A stretch of DNA of 10,638 nucleotides from Paracoccaceae bacterium. GTDB taxonomy: Bacteria > Pseudomonadota > Alphaproteobacteria > Rhodobacterales > Rhodobacteraceae. How positions within the stretch are numbered: position 1 is the first letter of the stretch; each line of letters begins with the position of its first letter. The translations under genes were made by a program, and so were the position numbers. Shown here one piece after another: positions 5,560-10,638 of the stretch. The notes beneath the pieces were generated by a model that was given only the letters and a program-made list of their open reading frames with translations, did no database searches and was not told the origin of the DNA. The stretch spans positions 1 to 10,638 of the forward strand of contig JALSHK010000429.1 in NCBI GenBank assembly GCA_026982275.1, read 5' to 3'.

Positions 5560-6747
5560 ATGCGTATATTCTCGATTTTTGTTCTGATCTTTTTCGCGAA
5601 TGCCGCAACAGCTCAAATTGACCGCCTTGTTGCAAATTCCGGCCTGGCAGGTGCCGAAGAAACACTGGCGGCCCTTCCCGATAAATCCGCAAATGACCAG
5701 TTCTCCTATGGTGCTGTTCTGTTTTTGCGCGGTATCGAGAAATCACTACAGTTTCGTTGGCAGCACAATTTGGCAATCAAGGATTTTGACCTGCCGGTGC
5801 TGCGCCTGCCCGTGCCGCCCAACCCTGCAGCGCGGCCCTTTTCGCCGGAGCTGATAACTGCATTATTCAAAAACCTGCGCGATGATATGGCGGCAAGCCA
5901 AGCCGCTTTGGCTGCGGTAGATGGTGAGGTTTTGGTGAAAATAGACCTGATGTCGCTATGGTTTGACATTAACATGAACGGCACGCGGGATAACGGCGAA
6001 GGGTTGATGGAATTTGCTGCCAATACCCTGATGCTCCAGACCCGTGAAATACAGGCCCGGGCCGGCTCAGGCCTTACGGTTCATTTCGACACCGCGGATG
6101 TGGCATGGCTGAATGCCTATACCCACCTGCTATCGGGCCTGTCTGAACTGGTGGTTGCCTTTGATCCGGCAGAAGCCATTGCCCGGGTTCTGGCGAGCAA
6201 CCAGCAGATGATGGACTTGCGCGGCAACGCGCCTCCCGGCAATTTGTTTGATGCGCAGTTTGGCGGCTGGGTAGACCAGTTTGCCATGGTTTATGGCGCG
6301 CTCAACCAGCAGCCAAATGCCGAAAACACCCGCGCCGCACTTGCGCATTTTCTGGCCATGATCGAGCAAAACAAGGTGTTTTGGGCTGCTGTGGCGGCAG
6401 AAACAGATAATAGTCTCGAATGGATTCCCAATGAAAGACAAACAGCAGCGCTGGGCTTCACCCTGCCCGAAGGGGTGGCGGAAACATGGCAAGCCATCCT
6501 TGGGGATGCCGAACAGATGCTGAAGGGTGAATTGCTGGTTTCATATTGGCGCATCGCCCCTGCGGGCGGGGTCAATGTCCAAAAGCTGTTTGAAAACCCG
6601 CCGGTGGTGGATATTGTTGACTGGATTCAGGGCGCAGGCCTTCTGCCTTATCTGGAGCGCGGCCCCACGGTTTCGGCGCGAAACTTTCAGCAGTTCGAGC
6701 GGATGCTAGCGGGCGACACCTTGCTTTTCGCCCTGTTGTTTAACTAA
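5560..6747 (+). CDS. Secreted protein of unknown function with an EF-hand-like loop
   Basis: A 395-aa protein that I do not recognise. The N terminus MRIFSIFVLIFFANAATAQ is a Sec signal peptide with likely cleavage after ATA (residue 18), so a periplasmic or secreted location is expected. No other membrane segment is obvious, and the body reads as mostly helical. Residues 136-147 (DINMNGTRDNGE) fit the 12-residue EF-hand calcium loop at positions 1, 3, 5, 6, 9 and 12, with Arg instead of the usual hydrophobic residue at position 8. The start was chosen at 5560 because AGGAGG precedes it and the signal peptide begins there; an ATG at 5533 would put nine residues before it. Two stop codons in tandem end it. 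Its base composition resembles the neighbours, and it lies between the mdh terminator and the sucC regulatory region, so it is likely its own transcript. No enzyme motif is seen. Confidence 0.85.
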   Translation: MRIFSIFVLIFFANAATAQIDRLVANSGLAGAEETLAALPDKSANDQFSYGAVLFLRGIEKSLQFRWQHNLAIKDFDLPVLRLPVPPNPAARPFSPELITALFKNLRDDMAASQAALAAVDGEVLVKIDLMSLWFDINMNGTRDNGEGLMEFAANTLMLQTREIQARAGSGLTVHFDTADVAWLNAYTHLLSGLSELVVAFDPAEAIARVLASNQQMMDLRGNAPPGNLFDAQFGGWVDQFAMVYGALNQQPNAENTRAALAHFLAMIEQNKVFWAAVAAETDNSLEWIPNERQTAALGFTLPEGVAETWQAILGDAEQMLKGELLVSYWRIAPAGGVNVQKLFENPPVVDIVDWIQGAGLLPYLERGPTVSARNFQQFERMLAGDTLLFALLFN

Positions 6748-6765
6748 TAAACAGATCGCCGTCAT

Positions 6766-6802
6766 TTTTGTGATCACAGGGTTTTTTGCCGTGATCACAA
6801 AA
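6766..6802. promoter_or_regulatory. Twin GTGATCAC palindromes 21 bases apart upstream of sucC
   Basis: Two copies of the 8-base palindrome GTGATCAC (6770-6777 and 6791-6798) have centres exactly 21 bases apart, about two turns of B-DNA. They are also the inner parts of a perfect 12-base inverted repeat: TTTTGTGATCAC at 6766-6777 and GTGATCACAAAA at 6791-6802, with a 13-base T-rich spacer. The arrangement fits two dimers bound on the same DNA face. An intrinsic terminator is less likely, because the 3' arm ends in As and no U-tract follows. The site lies about 45 bases upstream of the candidate sucC -35 box. Confidence 0.55.
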
Positions 6803-6845
6803 GCGCATTATCACTCCGAATTTACTTCTCCTGCGGCAAAATGGC

Positions 6846-6873
6846 TTTCCAGACTCGGTTTTTCGTGTCTAAT
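6846..6873 (+). promoter_or_regulatory. Candidate sigma-70-type promoter for the sucC operon
   Basis: TTTCCA (6846-6851, four of six consensus bases) and TCTAAT (6868-6873, five of six) are separated by 16 bases. The start of transcription would be near 6880, with a leader of about 67 bases. The palindrome at 6870-6881 overlaps the -10 box. Confidence 0.45.
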
Positions 6874-6881
6874 GCGCATTA
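6870..6881. promoter_or_regulatory. 12-base palindrome over the sucC -10 box
   Basis: TAATGCGCATTA is a perfect palindrome covering part of the candidate -10 element and the predicted start point, a classic repressor position. Its half GCGCATTA occurs again at 6803-6810, next to the twin GTGATCAC sites. A regulator cannot be named. Confidence 0.4.
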
Positions 6882-6887
6882 ACCATA

Positions 6888-6919
6888 CGGTTTGTTTACC
6901 CTTTAGGGCGCACAAACCG
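6888..6919 (+). promoter_or_regulatory. Leader stem-loop before sucC
   Basis: CGGTTTGT (6888-6895) pairs perfectly with ACAAACCG (6912-6919). Inside, CCC and GGG can pair around a TTTA loop after a 3x3 internal loop. If the promoter call is right, this hairpin forms in the 5' untranslated RNA and ends about 15 bases before the ribosome site (AGGGA at 6935-6939). It matches no riboswitch class I know; as DNA the 8-base arms could also be a protein site. Confidence 0.4.
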
Positions 6920-6946
6920 GAAATTGCTGTAAAAAGGGAAACGCGA

Positions 6947-8140
6947 ATGAATATCCACGAATATCAGGCCAAAAAGCTTTTGGGCGAATATGGCGCGCCG
7001 GTTTCCGAAGGTCGCGCTGTGCTGAAAGCAGAAGATGCGAAAACCGCAGCCGGAGAGCTGGACGGTCCGATCTGGGTGGTAAAAGCGCAAATCCATGCGG
7101 GCGGCCGCGGCAAGGGCCATTTCATCGAGCCGGAAGCTGGCGAAGCTGGCGGGGTGCGCATCACCAAATCTGTGTCCGAAGCGGCTGAAGAGGCGCAAAA
7201 AATGCTGGGTCGCACACTGGTAACCCATCAATCCGGCGAAGCGGGCAAGGTTGTGAACCGGGTCTATATCGAGGATGGCGCCAGCATCGCCACCGAGCTT
7301 TATCTGGCGCTGCTGGTGGATCGCGTGTCGTCACGGGTTTCCTTTGTTTGCTCGACCGAGGGCGGCATGGATATTGAAACCGTAGCCGCCGAAACCCCTG
7401 AAAAGATTCTCAGCTTCAGCGTGGATCCGGCGTCGGGTATTTCGGGCTTTCATGGCCGCCGCGTCGCCTTTGCGCTCGGGCTGGAAGGCAAGCAGGTCAA
7501 GCAATGTGTGCAGCTCATCAACCAGCTTTACAAGCTGTTCATGGAGCGCGATTGCGAGATGCTGGAGATCAATCCCCTGATCGTCACCACCGAAGGTGAT
7601 CTGGTTTGTCTGGATGCAAAAATGGGATTTGATTCAAATGCCATGTATCGTCAGCCGGAAATTCTGGCGCTGCGCGACGAGACCGAGGAAGACCCCAAGG
7701 AGCTGGCCGCCTCGAAGTTTGATCTGAACTATATCTCGCTGGATGGCGAAATCGGCTGTATGGTAAATGGGGCCGGTCTTGCCATGGCAACGATGGATAT
7801 CATCAAGCTTTATGGCTCTTCGCCGGCCAATTTCCTGGATGTCGGGGGTGGGGCAACCACCGAAAAAGTCACGGAAGCCTTCAAGATCATCACCTCGGAT
7901 CCAAATGTTAAGGGCATTCTGGTGAATATTTTTGGTGGCATCATGCGCTGCGATGTGATTGCCGAGGGGGTGATTGCTGCGGTGAAAGAAGTGGGTCTGA
8001 AGGTGCCGCTGGTGGTGCGCCTGGAGGGCACCAATGTGGAAAAAGGCAAAGAAATTCTCAACAATTCCGATGTGGATGTGATTGCCGCCGATGATCTGGG
8101 TGATGCTGCCGAGAAAATTGTAAAGGCGGTAAGCGGATGA
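6947..8140 (+). CDS. sucC: Succinyl-CoA synthetase (ADP-forming) beta subunit
   Basis: The nucleotide-binding subunit of succinyl-CoA synthetase, which with SucD converts succinyl-CoA to succinate with formation of ATP or GTP. It is 397 aa, normal for alphaproteobacteria. It starts MNIHEYQAKKLL; the ATP-grasp domain has K46 in VVKAQIHAGGRGKG (44-57), the Mg2+ ligands N209 in LEINPL and D223 in LDAKMG, and the C-terminal half has substrate-binding N274 in MVNGAGLAM and GGIMRCD (330-336). An in-frame ATG at 6770 would add 59 residues, but these run through the upstream palindromes. The ATG at 6947 has AGGGA 7 bases upstream and matches the family start. The stop TGA overlaps the next start as ATGA. 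Nucleotide preference (ATP or GTP) cannot be read safely from sequence alone. Confidence 0.98.
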   Translation: MNIHEYQAKKLLGEYGAPVSEGRAVLKAEDAKTAAGELDGPIWVVKAQIHAGGRGKGHFIEPEAGEAGGVRITKSVSEAAEEAQKMLGRTLVTHQSGEAGKVVNRVYIEDGASIATELYLALLVDRVSSRVSFVCSTEGGMDIETVAAETPEKILSFSVDPASGISGFHGRRVAFALGLEGKQVKQCVQLINQLYKLFMERDCEMLEINPLIVTTEGDLVCLDAKMGFDSNAMYRQPEILALRDETEEDPKELAASKFDLNYISLDGEIGCMVNGAGLAMATMDIIKLYGSSPANFLDVGGGATTEKVTEAFKIITSDPNVKGILVNIFGGIMRCDVIAEGVIAAVKEVGLKVPLVVRLEGTNVEKGKEILNNSDVDVIAADDLGDAAEKIVKAVSG

Positions 8141-8685
8141 CGATATTGTCCCTCCAGCGAAACACATTTCTTGGTGGCGGGCTTTTTGTGCTTTCCGCCT
8201 GTATTCCTGTGCTTGAATCCGAGATGCCGGAAGAAAATCTGGCAATTACCAAAGAAGTGCAGACCGACCCGATGGGAGAGCGCCCCCCTGCCACCGCTGC
8301 CGAGGCTGCGGTATTGTTTCGCGCGGTTTGTCTGGATCAGGCGCCGGATTTTGAGCGCTCCTCGCAGGTGCTGAACCAAATGCCGGAGATCGAGATCAAC
8401 GCCGAATCGGGTTATCAGCATATCAATCTGAATGTCAGTTTTTCGCTTGAGGGCGGTGTGGGCAACAAGCGCTGCACCATGACCTTCAATTCCGATGATA
8501 GCCCCGAGCTGGTGGAGGCCGAGCTGAATGAGGTTCTGAATATACCCGGCATTATTTCGAGCTTTTCGCCACCACCGCGCCGTCGTGGCCTGAATATTTT
8601 CTCTATCTCTGTGCAGGCTGACCCGAATGCAGCCCCGCAAACCGAAGCCCATCCCGAAGCGCCAGCAGAAGCGCCATCGAACTAA
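8137..8685 (+). CDS. Predicted lipoprotein encoded between sucC and sucD
   Basis: A 182-aa protein I do not recognise. The N terminus has a short hydrophobic stretch ending in the lipobox LSAC, with C22 as the lipidated residue, so it should be membrane-anchored on the periplasmic side. Two further cysteines, C65 (in FRAVCLDQAPDF) and C113 (in GNKRCTMTF), could form a disulfide. The F-x3-C-x4-P-x-F pattern is seen in small secreted proteins of Rhodobacterales, but I cannot name the family. PPPRRRGLNIFSISV precedes a low-complexity tail rich in Pro, Ala and Glu (from about 161). The start overlaps the sucC stop (ATGA), and sucD begins 12 bases after its stop, so all three are one operon. An exported lipoprotein is unexpected between the subunits of a cytosolic enzyme, and translational coupling is the clearest link. 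Function unknown. Confidence 0.82.
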   Translation: MTILSLQRNTFLGGGLFVLSACIPVLESEMPEENLAITKEVQTDPMGERPPATAAEAAVLFRAVCLDQAPDFERSSQVLNQMPEIEINAESGYQHINLNVSFSLEGGVGNKRCTMTFNSDDSPELVEAELNEVLNIPGIISSFSPPPRRRGLNIFSISVQADPNAAPQTEAHPEAPAEAPSN

Positions 8686-8697
8686 AAAGGACCTAAA

Positions 8698-9579
8698 ATG
8701 GCCGTTCTCGTAAATGAAAATACTCGTGTAATCTGTCAGGGCCTTACCGGCTCGCAGGGCACCTTCCACTCCGAACAAGCCATCGCTTACGGCACCAGAA
8801 TGGTGGGCGGCGTAACGCCGGGCAAGGGCGGGCGCAGCCATATCGGCCTGCCGATCTTTAATACTGTCGCGGAAGCGCGCCACGCCACCGAGGCCAATGC
8901 CACCGCGATCTACGTGCCGCCTCCCTTTGCCGCCGATGCGATTCTGGAAGCGATTGATGCCGAGATGGAGCTGATCGTTTGCATCACCGAGGGCATTCCC
9001 GTTCTGGATATGATGAAGGTGAAGCGCGCATTGCAAGGCTCCAGATCAACGCTTATCGGACCAAATTGCCCGGGGGTTATCACGCCGGACGCCTGCAAAA
9101 TCGGCATTATGCCCGGGCATATCCACCAGCGCGGCTCGGTCGGGGTGGTTTCGCGCTCCGGCACGCTGACCTATGAGGCGGTAAAGCAAACCACCGATGT
9201 GGGCCTTGGCCAAAGCACCTGCGTGGGCATTGGCGGCGATCCGATCAAAGGCACCGAGCATATCGATGTGCTGGAATGGTTCTTGGCCGATGATGAAACC
9301 CAGAGCATTATCATGATTGGCGAAATCGGCGGCTCGGCCGAGGAAGAAGCGGCGCAATTCCTGAAAGACGAAGCCAGGCGCGGGCGCAAAAAGCCGGTAG
9401 CAGGCTTTATTGCCGGTCGCACGGCGCCTCCGGGCCGTCGCATGGGCCATGCGGGCGCGATTGTGGCCGGCGGCAAGGGCGGCGCGGAAGACAAGATCGA
9501 AGCCATGAAAAGCGCCGGTATTGTCGTGGCCGAAAGCCCCGCTGGCCTTGGCGAGGCTGTGCTGAAGGCGATCGGATGA
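8698..9579 (+). CDS. sucD: Succinyl-CoA synthetase alpha subunit
   Basis: The CoA-binding subunit that carries the phosphohistidine intermediate of succinyl-CoA synthetase; partner of SucC. It is 293 aa, about the usual 290. The CoA-binding Rossmann region starts with GLTGSQGTFHSEQAI (15-29), then GGVTPGKGG (37-45), ITEGIP (96-101) and GPNCPGVI (121-128). Y159 in SGTLTYE contacts substrate, and the active-site H251 lies in GRRMGHAGAIV (246-256). An AAGGA ribosome site stands about 7 bases before the ATG. It lies 12 bases after the lipoprotein gene. In many Rhodobacterales sucA and sucB follow downstream; here a DUF805 gene and a sulfotransferase come first, so the rest of the 2-oxoglutarate dehydrogenase genes, if linked, lie beyond the window. 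Confidence 0.98.
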   Translation: MAVLVNENTRVICQGLTGSQGTFHSEQAIAYGTRMVGGVTPGKGGRSHIGLPIFNTVAEARHATEANATAIYVPPPFAADAILEAIDAEMELIVCITEGIPVLDMMKVKRALQGSRSTLIGPNCPGVITPDACKIGIMPGHIHQRGSVGVVSRSGTLTYEAVKQTTDVGLGQSTCVGIGGDPIKGTEHIDVLEWFLADDETQSIIMIGEIGGSAEEEAAQFLKDEARRGRKKPVAGFIAGRTAPPGRRMGHAGAIVAGGKGGAEDKIEAMKSAGIVVAESPAGLGEAVLKAIG

Positions 9580-9582
9580 TTC

Positions 9583-9635
9583 TCGGGTGGGCTTGCTCCC
9601 GCCGCAGGTGAAAGGAAAGGCGGGCTGAAACCCGA
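9583..9635 (+). other. Alternative stem structures between sucD and the DUF805 gene
   Basis: TCGGGT (9583-9588) pairs with ACCCGA (9630-9635), and inside it CCCGCC (9598-9603) pairs with GGCGGG (9619-9624). CCCGCC can instead pair with GGTGGG (9586-9591, one G-U pair) in a local hairpin, so the two folds exclude each other. No U-tract follows, so this is not an intrinsic terminator and transcription probably continues into the next gene. The outer stem ends 4 bases before the next start codon and could limit its translation. Pairing is seen; any regulatory role is inference. Confidence 0.35.
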
Positions 9636-9638
9636 CCG

Positions 9639-10169
9639 ATGGAACAAATGAACGCAATAACCGCACTGACAACCGGCCTTCAAAAATATGCCCGCTTCAA
9701 GGGCCGCGCCACAGCACCCGAATTCTGGTGGCTTGTTATTGCGCTCGTGGCCATTGAGGCCGTGATTTTCACGGTATTCGAGCGCAGTGGTCTGTTTCAG
9801 GTTGCCGTGATGGAAGTAGCGGGCTTTCAGATATCGCTCCTGTTCGCCGCCACCTGCGCCGCCCTCGCCATCCCCTTCCTCTCCGTCTCGTGGCGGCGGC
9901 TGCATGATTTTGGCTGGGGAGGCTGGTGGGTGCTGCTATGGGTTGCGATCGTAACATATTTTTTACGTATTTTGATGTTGGTATTTGTAGATATCAACCT
10001 GTGTATCGAAGCCGGCGGCCGGAAATGTATCGCTGAAATCGGCTGGGGATATGGCTTCACCCCTGCCATTTCGCTTCTGGTTTTTGTCGTTGGGTTTGGC
10101 TTTATCATGTCGCGCCCGTCAGCTCCGGCAGCCAATGCCTATGGTCCGCCCATATCCGGTGAAAAATGA
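9639..10169 (+). CDS. DUF805 integral membrane protein
   Basis: A 176-aa inner-membrane protein with the DUF805 signatures: KYARFKGRATAPEFWW near the N terminus (16-31) and SVSWRRLHDFGWGGWW (82-97). Membrane segments are at about 29-47, 62-80, 96-117 and 138-158, followed by a short Pro/Ala-rich cytoplasmic or periplasmic tail. DUF805 proteins are common but functionally uncharacterised. The start is uncertain: ATG codons at 9639 and 9648 are both possible, and neither has a close ribosome site; the nearest purine run, AAAGGAAAGG at 9611-9620, is 18 bases before the first. Either start leaves the conserved region intact. The gene begins 59 bases after sucD with no terminator seen, and its stop shares one base with the next start (TGATG), so it is likely co-transcribed with both. 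Confidence 0.85.
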   Translation: MEQMNAITALTTGLQKYARFKGRATAPEFWWLVIALVAIEAVIFTVFERSGLFQVAVMEVAGFQISLLFAATCAALAIPFLSVSWRRLHDFGWGGWWVLLWVAIVTYFLRILMLVFVDINLCIEAGGRKCIAEIGWGYGFTPAISLLVFVVGFGFIMSRPSAPAANAYGPPISGEK

Positions 10170-10638
10170 TGGTATTGGTGAGCAACCCCTATAAATTCAT
10201 TTTTCTGAAAACCAGCAAAACTGCCGGCACTTCGGTAGAAATGGCGCTGGAACCGGTTTGCGCACCCAAGGGCCACAAGGTGCAGGAGGCAGTCGAGACT
10301 GTCCTGTCCGATATCGGCATCATCGGCAGCCGGATGCGGCCTTGCACCCTGCCACCCCAGCCCGCGATCGAGCGTGGCACATGGTGCCACCATAAACCCG
10401 CCGCCGATATTCGTCGCGATCTTGGCGAGGCACGCTTTGCGGCCTATACCAAAATCACCACCATCCGCAATCCTTTTGATCGCTGCGTGTCGCTGTTTCA
10501 TTGGGCCAACCGGCAATTGCTTGACCTGATCGACAGCTTTGATCAGATACGCACAACCTTTCAGGATTTTATCAAATCACTCGAATGGGGCACCAACGAG
10601 TCGATTGCCTTTATCGATGGGGAATATATCATCGATCG
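10169..10638 (+). CDS. Sulfotransferase-family protein, 5' part (cut by the window end)
   Basis: An open frame with no stop before the window edge (156 codons visible), beginning MVLVSNPYKFIFLKTSKTAG. FLKTSKTAGTSVEMAL (12-27) is the 5'-phosphosulfate-binding loop with the catalytic-type K17, and TTIRNPFDRCVSLFHW (97-112), with R100 and S108, is the 3'-phosphate-binding motif of PAPS-dependent sulfotransferases of the Sulfotransfer_2-like bacterial type. No signal peptide is seen. The ATG shares a base with the DUF805 stop (TGATG), suggesting translational coupling; an ATG three bases earlier is in another frame. The acceptor substrate is unknown. It differs in motif spacing from the small sulfotransferase at 1096-1650, so the two are not recent duplicates. 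C-terminal part and full length lie outside the window. Confidence 0.78.
   Translation, partial: MVLVSNPYKFIFLKTSKTAGTSVEMALEPVCAPKGHKVQEAVETVLSDIGIIGSRMRPCTLPPQPAIERGTWCHHKPAADIRRDLGEARFAAYTKITTIRNPFDRCVSLFHWANRQLLDLIDSFDQIRTTFQDFIKSLEWGTNESIAFIDGEYIID

Noticed and set aside
6766..6802. Intrinsic terminator for the secreted-protein gene
   Set aside because: The 12-base stem begins with Ts and ends with As, the reverse of a terminator, and GCGC follows instead of a U-tract. The hairpin may still form, so weak termination is not excluded.
6766..6802. CRP or FnrL binding site
   Set aside because: CRP half-sites TGTGA and TCACA should be 6 bases apart but are contiguous here, and the FnrL pattern TTGAT-N4-ATCAA is absent.
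6770..6946. N-terminal extension of SucC from an upstream ATG-free-of-stop frame
   Set aside because: The frame runs through the palindromes, candidate promoter and leader stem-loop, and SucC proteins begin at MNIHEYQ.
7810..9036. A 408-codon minus-strand open frame across sucC, the lipoprotein gene and sucD
   Set aside because: It is antisense to three well-supported genes, is rich in His and Arg as expected of a codon-bias shadow, and has no domain I recognise.
1..10638. Mobile elements, CRISPR arrays, tRNA or rRNA genes, or a defence or toxin-antitoxin system
   Set aside because: No repeat-spacer pattern, transposase-like frame, cloverleaf or known defence domain was found, and base composition is even across the window.

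Overview
The window looks like a stretch of chromosome from an alphaproteobacterium of the Rhodobacterales (roseobacter/Rhodobacter type). The reasons are a moderately high GC content with matching codon use throughout, a long alphaproteobacterial form of RibA, an mdh-sucC-sucD neighbourhood, and two enzymes of the ethylmalonyl-CoA (EMC) pathway (mesaconyl-CoA hydratase and a malyl-CoA thioesterase-type protein) beside mdh. I see no insertion sequence, phage gene, tRNA, rRNA or CRISPR array. Coding density is very high; the only gaps above 90 bases are the divergent mcl2/mdh promoter region (4284-4433), the mdh terminator region (5397-5559) and the sucC leader (6748-6946).

Region 1 (35-1099, plus) is ribA, whose stop codon overlaps tail to tail with the last gene of a minus-strand operon. 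Region 2 (4283 down to 1096, minus) is a five-gene, tightly coupled operon: mcl2 (malyl-CoA thioesterase/CitE family), an NnrU-family membrane protein, a small DUF1737 protein, mch (mesaconyl-CoA hydratase, tandem MaoC domains) and a small sulfotransferase. The junctions are a 9-base gap, a 1-base gap and two ATGA overlaps. Region 3 (4284-4433) is a divergent promoter region holding a perfect 18-base palindrome.

Region 4 (plus) is mdh with a strong intrinsic terminator, then an unrecognised secreted protein carrying an EF-hand-like loop. Next is a structured 199-base regulatory region with twin GTGATCAC palindromes exactly 21 bases apart, a second palindrome over a candidate -10 box, and a leader stem-loop. 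After it comes the operon sucC, a predicted lipoprotein, sucD. Region 5 follows closely: a DUF805 membrane protein, then the 5' part of a second sulfotransferase running off the window end.

Metabolically the parts fit together. Mch makes beta-methylmalyl-CoA, whose cleavage gives glyoxylate and propionyl-CoA (by Mcl1, not seen here). Malyl-CoA made from glyoxylate and acetyl-CoA is hydrolysed to malate by the Mcl2-type thioesterase. Mdh takes the malate, and propionyl-CoA enters as succinyl-CoA at SucCD. The window thus groups late EMC steps with the TCA steps where EMC products enter. The least explained parts are the NnrU and DUF1737 genes inside the mcl2-mch operon, the lipoprotein wedged between the two subunits of succinyl-CoA synthetase, the secreted EF-hand protein, and the palindromic sites.
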